NCBI GenBank assembly: GCA_050249835.1
Contig: JBFWPT010000005.1
Coordinates: 1-64,000, forward strand
From: Miltoncostaea sp050249835
GTDB taxonomy: Bacteria; Actinomycetota; Thermoleophilia; Miltoncostaeales; Miltoncostaeaceae
Direction of reading: 5' to 3'
Length of the DNA: 64,000 nt
Made by a program: the position numbers and the translations under genes. The notes beneath the pieces were generated by a model. That model was not told where the DNA came from. It worked only from the letters and a program-made list of their open reading frames with translations, and made no database searches. Positions 42,762 to 50,639 of the stretch are shown one piece after another (within the stretch, counting starts at the first letter, position 1; the number at the start of each line of letters is the position of its first letter).

Positions 42762-43682
42762 GTCCCCGCGGTCGTCGCGCGGGGGCTCGTCAAGCGGTAC
42801 GACGGCTTCGCGGCGGTCGACGGCATCGACGTCACGGTGCCCGCGGGCGCCTGCTTCGGCTTCCTCGGCCCGAACGGCGCCGGCAAGACGACCACCATGC
42901 GGATGCTGTCGTGCCTGGCGCCCCGCGACGCCGGCGACCTGGTCGTGCTGGGGTTCGACCCCGACCGGGAGCCGCGCGCCCTCAAGCGGCAGATGGGCGT
43001 CGTGGCCCAGGACACGACGCTCGACCTGGAGCTCACCGTCCGGCAGAACCTGCTGGTCTACGCGCGCTACTTCGACATCCCGCGCGACGAGGCGGCGCGG
43101 CGCGCCGACGAGCTCCTGGGGCTGATGGCCCTGTCGGACCGGGGCGGCGACCCGGTCGACCGCCTGTCGGGGGGCATGCGACGCCGCCTTCAGATCGCAC
43201 GGGCGCTGGTGAACCGGCCCCGCCTGGTGCTGCTGGACGAGCCGACGACGGGCCTCGACCCGCAGGCCCGTCACGCCGTCTGGGAGCGCCTGCGGCTGCT
43301 GCGGGCGGGGGGTGCGACGCTCGTCCTGACGACGCACTACATGGACGAGGCGTCCCAGCTCTGCGACCGGCTGGTCATCATGGACAAGGGCCGGATCGTC
43401 CGGGAGGGCGCGCCCGCGGACCTGGTGGCGCGCGAGGCGGGCCGGGAGGTGCTGGAGCTGAGGGTGGCCGCGGCCGACCGGCCGGCCCTGCTCGCCGCGG
43501 CCGCCGGCGGCGCGTCCGGCCACGAGGTCGACGGGGACCTGGTGCTGCTCTTCACCGACGACGCGGAGGCGCTGCACGGGCGCATCCGCGCGGCCGGGGT
43601 CCCCGCGGCGCTGCAGGCGGCGCGGCCCGGGGGCCTGGAGGACGTCTTCCTGCGCCTCACCGGCCGCCACCTGCGCGACTAG
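42762..43682 (+). CDS. ABC transporter ATP-binding protein, DrrA-like (start unresolved, no permease beside it)
   Basis: An ABC ATPase: VVARGLVKRYDGFAAVDGI (A-loop Tyr), GPNGAGKTT Walker A near residue 36, LTVRQN Q-loop region, RLSGGMRRRLQIARAL signature, LVLLDEPTTGLDP Walker B, TTHYMDEA H-loop, and the DrrA/NodI-type C-terminus GGLEDVFLRLTGRHLRD. No ATG, GTG, TTG or CTG precedes Walker A in frame; the first GTG (42837) would delete strand one and the A-loop. Coding similarity reaches back to about 42762, where a GTC falls 7 bases after the SDR stop; that coordinate is a proposal. An ABC-2 permease normally follows such genes, but tatC lies there in the opposite direction. Confidence 0.78.
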   Translation, partial: VPAVVARGLVKRYDGFAAVDGIDVTVPAGACFGFLGPNGAGKTTTMRMLSCLAPRDAGDLVVLGFDPDREPRALKRQMGVVAQDTTLDLELTVRQNLLVYARYFDIPRDEAARRADELLGLMALSDRGGDPVDRLSGGMRRRLQIARALVNRPRLVLLDEPTTGLDPQARHAVWERLRLLRAGGATLVLTTHYMDEASQLCDRLVIMDKGRIVREGAPADLVAREAGREVLELRVAAADRPALLAAAAGGASGHEVDGDLVLLFTDDAEALHGRIRAAGVPAALQAARPGGLEDVFLRLTGRHLRD

Positions 43683-43686
43683 TGCT

Positions 43687-44496
43687 TCAGGCGCCGCCGG
43701 GGGCGGCGTCGTCCTCCGCGTCGGCCCACGCCTCGCGGGCCCACAACGGCGGTCCGCCGAACTTCTTGGCCAGCAGGATCCCGAGCCCGTAGAGCAGGAT
43801 CTGCGGGATCATCAGCAGCAGCATCGAGAACGGGTCGCCGCCCGGAAGGATGGCCGCGAGGGCCGCGATCAGGACGAGCGCGATGCGCCACTGCTTGATG
43901 TAGAGCTCCGCGGTCGCGACCCCGATCCGGGCCAGCGCGAGCATGGCCACCGGCACCTCGAACATGAGGCCCGACGCGAACATGAGCGTCGTGACGAAGG
44001 CGAAGTACTCGCCGGCGCGCACCTCGGTCTGGAAGGTGCCGTCCCCGAAGTTGAGGAGGAAGTCGAGGGCGACCGGCAGGACGACGTAGTACCCGAAGGC
44101 GACGCCGGCCAGGAACAGGGACGACGCGCCGGCGACGATCGCGAGCATCCGGCGGCGCGACTGGTCCTGCACCGCCGGGATGACGAAGGCGTACACCTGG
44201 TAGAGCCAGACCGGGACGGCGACGATGATCGCCGTCCAGAAGCAGATCTTCAGGGTCGTGAAGAACGGCTCGGTGGGCGACAGCGTGATGAGGCCGGTGT
44301 CCTCGAAGCGCTGCGGCAGCGGGCGCTCCAGGAACTCGATGAGCTGCTCGTGGAAGCCGTACGCCGCCGCGAACGCGACGACCAGCGCCACCACCGACAC
44401 GATCAGGCGGTTGCGGAGCTCGTCCAGGTGGTCGACCACGCTGAGCTGCTCCTCGCGGCCCGCGCGCCGCAGCCGCCTGTCCCCCATGAGCCCCAT
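43687..44496 (-). CDS. tatC: Twin-arginine translocase subunit TatC
   Basis: A 269-residue membrane protein with six helices: SVVDHLDELRNRLIVSVVAL at the N-terminus (the conserved HLxELRxR), EPFFTTLKICFWTAIIVAVPVWLYQVYAFVIPA, FGYYVVLPVALDFLL, and MFASGLMFEVPVAMLALARIG. It binds RR signal peptides and forms the Tat receptor with TatA/B. ATG 44496 and 44487 are both possible starts. Followed on the same strand by tatA upstream (44518). Confidence 0.95.
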   Translation of the reverse strand: MGLMGDRRLRRAGREEQLSVVDHLDELRNRLIVSVVALVVAFAAAYGFHEQLIEFLERPLPQRFEDTGLITLSPTEPFFTTLKICFWTAIIVAVPVWLYQVYAFVIPAVQDQSRRRMLAIVAGASSLFLAGVAFGYYVVLPVALDFLLNFGDGTFQTEVRAGEYFAFVTTLMFASGLMFEVPVAMLALARIGVATAELYIKQWRIALVLIAALAAILPGGDPFSMLLLMIPQILLYGLGILLAKKFGGPPLWAREAWADAEDDAAPGGA

Positions 44497-44517
44497 GCAG
44501 GGGTGTCCCGGCCCGCT

Positions 44518-44829
44518 CTAGGCGGGGTCGGTGGACCTCGGGGGCGCGTCGCCGGGGACCACGAGGCCCTCGAGCACGGCGTCGTCGTCCTCCGGGCGGC
44601 TCGTCACCGCCGCCGCCGCCGCGCCCGAGGCCGGGGCGGTCGTCGTCGCGGGGGTGGGCTCGACCGGCCGGGCGGGCGTGGTCGCCGGCCCGTCGTCGAG
44701 GATGGCGCCCTTGAACTCGCGGATGCCCCTGCCGATGGACCGCCCCATCTCCGGGAGCCGCTTGGGGCCGAACACCAGCAGGGCGATCACGAGGACGATC
44801 AGGATCTGGATCGGTGAGATGTCGAACAC
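44518..44829 (-). CDS. tatA: Twin-arginine translocase subunit TatA
   Basis: A 103-residue protein: short N-terminal helix ISPIQILIVLVIALLVFGPKRLPEMGRSIGRGIREFKGAI (membrane segment, FGPKRLPE hinge, amphipathic helix), then a Pro/Ala/Thr-rich acidic tail. The FGPxxLPE motif and length suit TatA; a TatB assignment cannot be excluded. It forms the transient pore. It lies directly before tatC in an apparent two-gene operon, with 21 bases between. Confidence 0.92.
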   Translation of the reverse strand: MFDISPIQILIVLVIALLVFGPKRLPEMGRSIGRGIREFKGAILDDGPATTPARPVEPTPATTTAPASGAAAAAVTSRPEDDDAVLEGLVVPGDAPPRSTDPA

Positions 44830-44920
44830 GGGTCCGCGGCTCTCCTCGTCGGCGTGGGTCCCCCAGCCTAGCCCCGCCGCGCGGCCCGGGCCACCGACGC
44901 GGCCCCAAGGTGACGACTGG

Positions 44921-44926
44921 TAGCGT
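44921..44926 (+). promoter_or_regulatory. -10 box for leaderless chorismate mutase mRNA
   Basis: TAGCGT lies 7 bases before ATG 44934 in the divergent tatA/chorismate mutase gap (104 bases). TGACGA just upstream may extend it; a clear -35 is not seen. Confidence 0.42.
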
Positions 44927-44933
44927 CCGCCCG

Positions 44934-45218
44934 ATGGCCGATCCCACCGCCGACGCGGTCGTGCGCCAGATGCGCGACGCGATCATGGACACCGACCTCA
45001 AGATCCTCGCGGCCGTCAACACCCGGCTCGAGCTCGTTGCCCGGTTGCGCGCGTACAAGCGCTCCCAGGGCATGGAGTTCGTGGACCAGGCCCGCGAGGA
45101 CTGGATGCACCGCTACCTCGCCGCGGCCAACAGGGGCCCGCTCAGCGAGGACGGCCTGCACGAGATCTACGGGCGCCTGCTGGACCTCACCAAGGCGGAG
45201 ACGGCCGAGCCCTCCTGA
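44934..45218 (+). CDS. Chorismate mutase (AroQ-type)
   Basis: A 94-residue all-helical protein fitting the AroQ chorismate mutase: MRDAIMDTDLKILAAVNTRLELVARLRAYKRSQGMEFVDQAREDWMHRYLAAANRGPLSEDGLHEIYGRLLDL in overall order has the first-helix Asp, the R-x-x-L-x-x-x-x-x-x-x-K pattern, the D-x-x-R-E turn and the third helix. It rearranges chorismate to prephenate for Phe and Tyr. A stand-alone cytosolic form without fused dehydratase or dehydrogenase. Confidence 0.85.
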   Translation: MADPTADAVVRQMRDAIMDTDLKILAAVNTRLELVARLRAYKRSQGMEFVDQAREDWMHRYLAAANRGPLSEDGLHEIYGRLLDLTKAETAEPS

Positions 45219-45230
45219 GCCCGGGTCCGG

Positions 45231-45719
45231 TCAGGACTCGGTCTCGAAGTCCTCCGGGCTCACCTGGTCGAGGAACTCCTTGAACTTCTCGACGACCTCG
45301 TCGGTGTCCTCGACCTCGTGCTCGAACTCGATGCCGCTCTCCTCGATGACCTTGTCGGCGGCGAAGATCGGGGCGTTGGAGCGGACCGCCAGGGCGAGCG
45401 CGTCGCTGGGGCGGGAGTCGATCTCGATCTCGGAGGCGGCGGCGCGGAGCGTGATGAGCGCGTAGAAGGTGTTCTCGCGCAGCTCGGTGACCGTGATCTT
45501 GGCGATCTCGGCGCTCAACTCGGAGACGACGTCGGTGAGCAGGTCGTGGGTCATCGGCCGCGGCGTCTCGGCGCCCTGCAGCTTCATCAGGATCGCCGCG
45601 GCCTCGGCGTGACCGATCCAGATGGGCAGGAACTTGTTGCCGCTCACGGTCTTCAGCAGCACGATCGGCTGCTTGCCGACCATGTCGAAGCTGACCCCGT
45701 AGATGACCATCTCGTGCAC
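45231..45719 (-). CDS. BFN-domain (DUF151) bifunctional nuclease-like protein
   Basis: A 162-residue protein: HEMVIYGVSFDMVGKQPIVLLKTVSGNKFLPIWIGHAEAAAI at the start, the middle RPMTHDLLTDVVSELSA, and SRPSDALALAVRSNAPIF, which are the conserved blocks of the BFN/DUF151 family. Proposed function is a nuclease; in many bacteria its role is unclear. GTG 45719 is favoured by GAGG seven bases upstream; ATG 45710 or an upstream ATG at 45770 are alternatives. An acidic tail (EVEDTDEVVEKFKEFLD) follows. Confidence 0.88.
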   Translation of the reverse strand: MHEMVIYGVSFDMVGKQPIVLLKTVSGNKFLPIWIGHAEAAAILMKLQGAETPRPMTHDLLTDVVSELSAEIAKITVTELRENTFYALITLRAAASEIEIDSRPSDALALAVRSNAPIFAADKVIEESGIEFEHEVEDTDEVVEKFKEFLDQVSPEDFETES

Positions 45720-45835
45720 GGCCCGCCTCGCTTTCGTCGGGCCCCGGGTGGCGACCGGGGTGACGATCATAGCCCCGGCCCGCAGCCGGTGGCCCCTGGC
45801 CGGTGGGCGGGGATCGCGGCCCCGGCGATGGTTCC

Positions 45836-45865
45836 TTGGCCATCAACGGGACGGGTTGATACCCT
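45836..45865 (+). promoter_or_regulatory. Promoter for tRNA-Ile
   Basis: TTGGCC (45836-45841) and TACCCT (45860-45865) with an 18-base spacer lie 20 bases before the tRNA 5' end, a normal distance for a processed transcript. Confidence 0.42.
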
Positions 45866-45885
45866 GCCGCGACCCGCTCGGGCGG

Positions 45886-45959
<74 letters not shown>

Positions 45960-46006
45960 TTACCACGGTCGGCCGGACGCGAACCGATCCGGAGGGGCAG
46001 ACGAGC

Positions 46007-46672
46007 GTGAGCACGGGGCTCGGGACCACGCAGGCGTCGGCCGGACGCCGCATCAGCTGCCTCGTGGCCGACGACCACGCCATCGTGCGCGAGGGCCTGC
46101 GCCGGGTCCTGTCCCAGTTCGACGACATGGTCGTGGTCGGCGAGGCGTCGTCCGGCGAGGCCGCCCTGGAGCTCGTCGCGCGCCGCCGTCCCGAGGTGGT
46201 CCTGATGGACGCCCGCATGCCGGGGATGGGCGGCGTCGCCGCGGCCGGCCGCATCACCGCGGAGCACCCGGACGTCCGCGTCGTGATGTTCACGGCCCAC
46301 TCCGAGCAGGACCTCCTCTGGGAGGCCCTCGACGCCGGCGCCCAGGCGTTCGTCCTGAAGGACACCGAGAGCGCGGTGCTCGTCGGCGCCGTCCGGCAGG
46401 TGGTCGGCGGCGAGCCGTACGTCGACCCGCGGCTCGCGCCGGGCTTCCTGAGCCAGCTCGCCCGGCCGCGGCCCGGCGGCGTGCTGAGCGCCCGCGAGCG
46501 CGAGATCCTGCAGATGCTCGCCGACGGCCACTCCAACCGCGAGGTATCGGAGCGCCTCGTGGTGAGCGTCGAGACGGTCAAGACGCACGTCAAGCACATC
46601 CTGGCCAAGCTGGAGGCCGAGCACCGGACGCAGGCCGTCGCGATCGGCATCCGCCAGGCCCTGATCCGCTAG
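46007..46672 (+). CDS. NarL/LuxR-family response regulator
   Basis: A 221-residue protein with a receiver domain (ISCLVADDHAIVREGLRRVL; phosphoacceptor Asp68 in VVLMDARMPG; VMFTAHSE; VLKDT with the conserved Lys) and a C-terminal LuxR-type helix-turn-helix (LSAREREILQMLADGHSNREVSERLVVSVETVKTHVKHILAKL). It would activate transcription when phosphorylated by the kinase encoded next. Start GTG 46007 has GGAGG 15 bases upstream, a long spacing. Eight bases separate it from the kinase gene. Confidence 0.92.
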   Translation: MSTGLGTTQASAGRRISCLVADDHAIVREGLRRVLSQFDDMVVVGEASSGEAALELVARRRPEVVLMDARMPGMGGVAAAGRITAEHPDVRVVMFTAHSEQDLLWEALDAGAQAFVLKDTESAVLVGAVRQVVGGEPYVDPRLAPGFLSQLARPRPGGVLSAREREILQMLADGHSNREVSERLVVSVETVKTHVKHILAKLEAEHRTQAVAIGIRQALIR

Positions 46673-46680
46673 CGCGGGCC

Positions 46681-48351
46681 GTGCGCGCGGGCGACCAGGG
46701 CGCGCTGGCCGGCATCGTCGCGCTCGTCGGCGGCGCGGCCGACCTGGAGCCGGCGCTCGGCGGGGCCCTCGACCTGCTGGCCGGGGCGTCCGGCGCGCGG
46801 ACGGCGGCGGTCTACGTCGGCGACCCCGCCGCGGGCGGCCTGGAGCTGCGGGCGGTGGGCGGCCCCGGCGCGACCCCCCGGCGGCCCGTGACCGGCATCC
46901 GCCCGGCCACCGCCCCCGGCGCGTGCCGCGCGCTGGACGACGGGCTCGACGTCACGCCCGCGGCCCACGGGGACGAGCTGGCCGGGCTCGGGCTGCCGGG
47001 GGGCGTCCTGATCCCCACCCGCGTCGGCGGGCGGACCGTGGCGGCGGTGGGACTCTCCCCCGTCGCCGCCGCGCCCGATGCCGAGGTGCGGGCTGCGGTG
47101 CAGGTGCTGGGGCTCGCGCTGCGCAACGCGCGCCTGGCCGCGGGGTTCCAGGACCGTGTGCGCGAGCTCGACCGGCAGGCCGTCCAGCTCGGCGCCCTCA
47201 CCGAGGTGGCCCGGCGGGTCGCCGGCGCGATCGAGCCCGGCGAGGCCCACCGCGTGGTGGCCGCGGAGGCCCGCGCGCTGGTGCGGGCCGACGGCGCCGT
47301 CCTGCTGCTGCCCGGCCCGGACGGGACACTGCAGGAGGCCGCCTCCGACGGGGCCCCGGGCACGGCCGCGGTGACGCGGGAGGTGGCGGCCGAGGCCTTC
47401 GCGGCCGGCGGCGGGCGGCGGCGGGACGGGACCGCGGCGGTCGCGCTCCCCGGGGCCGGCGATCCGCCCGCCCCGGGCGGTGTCCTCGCCGTCGCCCGGA
47501 CCGGCGGGACGGCGTTCGAGGACGACAGCCTGGAGCGCCTGCGCGGGCTGGCCGGCCAAGCCGCCATCGCCCTCTCCAACGCGCGCCTGCTGGCCGACCT
47601 GCGGCGCGAGCAGGATGAGCGGCGCTCGCTGGCCGCCGCCATCGTCCTCGCGCAGGAGCAGGAGCGGCGGCGCATCGCCGAGGACCTCCACGACGGCCCC
47701 GTGCAGGAGCTCGTCGGGGTCGGCCTGCTGCTCGACGCCCTCGCGGCCGACATCGGCGCCGGCTCCCCGGAGGGCGCCGGCGACGTGGAGCGCGCGGCGG
47801 GCGCCGCCCGCGAGGCCGTGCGCGGCCTGCGGCGCGCGATCGCCGACCTCCACCCCCTCGTGCTGGAGCAGCTCGGGTTCGCCGCCGCGGTGCGGGCGCT
47901 CTGCGAGCGGCTGGAGTGGTCGGGCGCCCGCGTCGAGGTGGATGTCGACCCGGCGGAGTCGTTGTCCGAGACTCGTCGGACCGCGGTGTTCCGCATCGTC
48001 CAGGAGGCCGTCACCAACATCGCGCGGCACGCCGCCGCGGAGCGCGTCCTGGTGCGCGCCCACGAGGAGGGCGGCTCCCTGGTCGTGGAGGTCTCGGACG
48101 ACGGGCGGGGCTTCGACCCGGCCGCGCCGCGGGCCGGCGTGGCGGAGGGGCACCTGGGGCTGGCGGCGATCGAGGAGCGTGCGCGGCTCGCCGGGGGCAC
48201 CCTGCGGCTCGCGTCCGAGCCCGGGCGCGGGACGACGCTCCGCGTGACGTTGCCGGCCGGGGCCAGCGGCGATCAGGCCGGGGGCGGGAGCCGGTCGAGC
48301 GCCGCGGACAGCGCGGCCTCGTCGGCGAAGCGGAGCTCGACGACCACCTGA
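46681..48351 (+). CDS. NarL-type sensor histidine kinase with GAF domains
   Basis: A 556-residue protein without clear membrane helices. Two GAF-like sensor regions (about 1-155 and 180-310) precede a HisKA_3 module with His337 in AEDLHDGPVQELVGVGLLLDAL and a HATPase domain (VFRIVQEAVTNIARHA, VSDDGRGFDP, HLGLAAIEERARLAGG). It pairs with the regulator at 46007. The signal is unknown; cytosolic redox or small-molecule sensing is likely. The last 26 codons (Ser/Ala-rich) overlap the 3' end of parB on the other strand and may not be conserved. Confidence 0.88.
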   Translation: MRAGDQGALAGIVALVGGAADLEPALGGALDLLAGASGARTAAVYVGDPAAGGLELRAVGGPGATPRRPVTGIRPATAPGACRALDDGLDVTPAAHGDELAGLGLPGGVLIPTRVGGRTVAAVGLSPVAAAPDAEVRAAVQVLGLALRNARLAAGFQDRVRELDRQAVQLGALTEVARRVAGAIEPGEAHRVVAAEARALVRADGAVLLLPGPDGTLQEAASDGAPGTAAVTREVAAEAFAAGGGRRRDGTAAVALPGAGDPPAPGGVLAVARTGGTAFEDDSLERLRGLAGQAAIALSNARLLADLRREQDERRSLAAAIVLAQEQERRRIAEDLHDGPVQELVGVGLLLDALAADIGAGSPEGAGDVERAAGAAREAVRGLRRAIADLHPLVLEQLGFAAAVRALCERLEWSGARVEVDVDPAESLSETRRTAVFRIVQEAVTNIARHAAAERVLVRAHEEGGSLVVEVSDDGRGFDPAAPRAGVAEGHLGLAAIEERARLAGGTLRLASEPGRGTTLRVTLPAGASGDQAGGGSRSSAADSAASSAKRSSTTT

Positions 48352-49154
48352 CCCCCGCGGGAGGGGCGCACCCTCACGGCGGCCCCGAACGCCCCGCCGA
48401 AGCCGTCGAGGGCGGCGTCTCCCAGCGGGCTGGGCTCCGGGGCCGCGCGGCGCGGGGCGGGAGCGGCCGACTCACGGCGGGCGAGGTCCTCGGTGCGGCG
48501 CACCGAGAGGCCCTCGGCCACGACGCGCTCGGCCAGGCGGGAGCGGCGGGCGGGCCCGTCGGCCATGAGGATGGCGCGGCCGTGGCCCTCGCTGAGGGTC
48601 CCGTCGGCGATCAGCGCCTGGACGCCCTCGGGCAGCTCCAGCAGGCGGACCAGGTTGGAGACGGCGGGGCGGCTGCGACCGAGGCGCCCGGCCAGCTCGC
48701 CGTGGCTCTGGCCGAAGTCCTCGATGAGCGACGCGCACGCCTGGGCGACGTCGATCGGGCTCAGGTCCTCGCGGACGAGGTTCTCGACGAGGGCGAGCTC
48801 CAGGCGCTCGCGGGCGTCCACCTCGCGGACGATGGCCGGCACGCGCTCCAGGCCGGCGAGCCGGGCGGCGCGCCAGCGGCGCTCGCCGGCGATGAGCTGG
48901 TGGCGGCCGGACGCGTCCGCGGGGCCGACGACGACCGGCTGCAGGACCCCGGTGGCCCGCACCGAGGCGGCGAGGGACTCGAGGGCCTCCTGCTCGACGA
49001 CGGCGCGCGGCTGGTCCGGGTTCGGGTCGATCGCGTCGAGGGGGACCTCCAGCAGCACGGGTGCGGTGGCCCGGGTCGCGGCGCGCCCGTCGCCGAGCAG
49101 CGCCTCCAGTCCCCGGCCCAGGCCCCGGCGGTCGCGGGCGGGCGCGTCAGCCAC
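48273..49154 (-). CDS. parB: Chromosome-partitioning protein ParB
   Basis: A 293-residue ParB: RRGLGRGLEALLGDG at the N-terminus (ParA-stimulating peptide), VPLDAIDPNPDQPRAVVEQE, GERRWRAARLAGLERVPAIVR (the CTP-binding GERRWRA box), LVENLVREDLSPIDVAQACASLIEDFGQSHGELAGRLGRSRPAVSNLVRLL (HTH for parS) and a C-terminal dimer domain. It loads at parS and spreads as a CTP-dependent clamp. ATG 49154 overlaps parA by 8 bases. Confidence 0.95.
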   Translation of the reverse strand: MADAPARDRRGLGRGLEALLGDGRAATRATAPVLLEVPLDAIDPNPDQPRAVVEQEALESLAASVRATGVLQPVVVGPADASGRHQLIAGERRWRAARLAGLERVPAIVREVDARERLELALVENLVREDLSPIDVAQACASLIEDFGQSHGELAGRLGRSRPAVSNLVRLLELPEGVQALIADGTLSEGHGRAILMADGPARRSRLAERVVAEGLSVRRTEDLARRESAAPAPRRAAPEPSPLGDAALDGFGGAFGAAVRVRPSRGGQVVVELRFADEAALSAALDRLPPPA

Positions 49155-49899
49155 GGGCCGCCACCTCCTTCGCCGCCTCGAAGTAGGCGTCGGCGCCGGC
49201 GCAGTGGGGGTCGTAGCGGATGACGGGCTCGCCGTAGGAGGGCGCCTCGGCGAGGCGCACGTTCCGGGGGACCACGGTGCGGAAGGCGAGCTGCGGGAAG
49301 TGGCGGCGCACCTCCGTGATGACGTCGCCGCTCACGCGGGTGCGCGAATCGTGCATCGTCATGAGCATCCCGGTGACGCGCAGGCCCGGGTTGAGGCGCT
49401 CCTGGACGCCGGCGACGGTCTCCATCAGCCGGGAGAGGCCCTCGAGGGCGTAGTACTCGCACTGCACCGGGACGATGAGGCGGTCGCTCGCCGTGAGGGC
49501 GTTGATCGTCAGGAGGTCCAGGGACGGCGGGCAGTCGAGGAAGACGTAGCGGTACCGGTCGCGCGCGGGGCGGAGGGCATCGGCCAGCAGCCGTTGGCGG
49601 CCCGGCCGGCCCGGGAGCTCGACCGCGGCGCCCGCGAGGTCCGAGGACGAGGGCACGAGGTCCAGGTTCGGCACAGAGGTGTGGACCACGGCGTCCTCCA
49701 GCGGGAGGCCGTCGAGGAGGACCTCGGCGATCGTCGGCCGGTCGCGGCCGGAGACCCCGAGCCCACCGGAGGCGTTGGCCTGCGGGTCGGCGTCCACCAG
49801 GAGGACCGGCGCGCCGGCCTCGGCGAGGCAGGCCGCCAGGTTGACGGCCGTGGTCGTCTTGCCGACCCCGCCCTTCTGGTTCGCGACGGCGTAGATCAC
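49147..49899 (-). CDS. parA: Chromosome-partitioning ATPase ParA/Soj
   Basis: A 250-residue deviant Walker ATPase: IYAVANQKGGVGKTTTAVNLAACLAEAG (signature Lys9 and Lys14), VDADPQANASGGLG, FLDCPPSLDLLTINAL and RNVRLAEAPSYGEPVIRYDP. It binds DNA as an ATP dimer and moves ParB-parS complexes; it may also affect DnaA as in Soj. GTG 49899 overlaps rsmG by 4 bases (GTGA), parB follows. Confidence 0.95.
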   Translation of the reverse strand: MIYAVANQKGGVGKTTTAVNLAACLAEAGAPVLLVDADPQANASGGLGVSGRDRPTIAEVLLDGLPLEDAVVHTSVPNLDLVPSSSDLAGAAVELPGRPGRQRLLADALRPARDRYRYVFLDCPPSLDLLTINALTASDRLIVPVQCEYYALEGLSRLMETVAGVQERLNPGLRVTGMLMTMHDSRTRVSGDVITEVRRHFPQLAFRTVVPRNVRLAEAPSYGEPVIRYDPHCAGADAYFEAAKEVAARG

Positions 49900-50639
49900 C
49901 GGGTGGCTCCCAGGGGGCGCTTGGCGGCCCGGCCCGGCCGGCGCGGGTAACGCGCCGGGGTCGGGGCCGTCTTGGTGAACACGTGCAGGCGGCGGCGGGC
50001 GCCCGGGAAGGGGCTGACCGGGACCGGGGGGCGCGGCTCCAGGCCCAGCTCGGCGGCCGCGGCGGCGCCGTCGGCCTCGCCCGCGGGGTACGCGTCGTCG
50101 CCGCGCCAGGCCACCACGGCGCCCCCGACGGAGACGAGCGGGGCCGCGAGCTCCAGGGCGACCGGGAGGGGCCCGAGGGCCCGCATCGTCACGAGCGGGA
50201 AGCTCTCCCGCTCACGGCCGGCGAGGTTCTCGGAGCGGTCGGGCACCACCCGCACATTAGGGATTCCGGCGGACGCCCGGTGCAACCAATCGGCCTTGCG
50301 CTGCTCGCTCTCGACGAGGGTCACCGAGAGGTCCGGACGAGCGACGGCGAGGGCCAGGCCGGGGAACCCGACCCCGCTACCGACGTCCACGAGAGCCGCG
50401 GCGGAGGCGATCTCGGGGATCGTGAGACCGGCGAGGGAATCGGCCAGGTGACGATCAATGCCCTCGTCCACCCCCTCGACGGCGGTGAGGTTCTGGGGCT
50501 CGAGCGCGATGCGGTCGAGGAGGGCCACCAGGACGGACGCGGCCTCGTCGTCCAGGTCGACGCCGAGCCCGGCGACCTGCGCGACGAGGCGGCGTGCGGG
50601 CCCCCCGGTTTCACGTGAAACCGGGGGGCGGGAGGTCAC
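49896..50639 (-). CDS. rsmG: 16S rRNA (guanine-527-N7) methyltransferase RsmG
   Basis: A 247-residue enzyme: DRIALEPQNLTAVEGVDEGIDRHLADSL, LVDVGSGVGFPGLALAVARPDLSVTLVESEQRKADWL (SAM motif I) and VTMRALGPLPVALELAAPLVSVGGAVVAWRG. It methylates G527 of 16S rRNA. The N-terminal residues PPVSRETGG are encoded by the parS palindrome, so this part of the protein is set by DNA, not by protein function. A basic C-terminal tail (RYPRRPGRAAKRPLGATR) is present. GTG 50639 overlaps jag. Confidence 0.94.
   Translation of the reverse strand: MTSRPPVSRETGGPARRLVAQVAGLGVDLDDEAASVLVALLDRIALEPQNLTAVEGVDEGIDRHLADSLAGLTIPEIASAAALVDVGSGVGFPGLALAVARPDLSVTLVESEQRKADWLHRASAGIPNVRVVPDRSENLAGRERESFPLVTMRALGPLPVALELAAPLVSVGGAVVAWRGDDAYPAGEADGAAAAAELGLEPRPPVPVSPFPGARRRLHVFTKTAPTPARYPRRPGRAAKRPLGATR
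50600..50629. promoter_or_regulatory. parS: parS centromere site inside rsmG
   Basis: GTTTCACGTGAAAC (50608-50621) equals the core of the parS consensus TGTTTCACGTGAAACA; only the outer bases differ (G/C for T/A). The symmetry goes on through flanking C6/G6 runs, giving a perfect 30-base palindrome at 50600-50629. It lies within codons 4-13 of rsmG, about 1.5 kb from parB and 2.5 kb from the putative oriC. I saw no second copy in this window. Confidence 0.92.

Noticed and set aside
42837..42839. GTG as true start of the ABC ATPase
   Set aside because: It would remove the first strand and the A-loop Tyr, and coding similarity clearly continues upstream.
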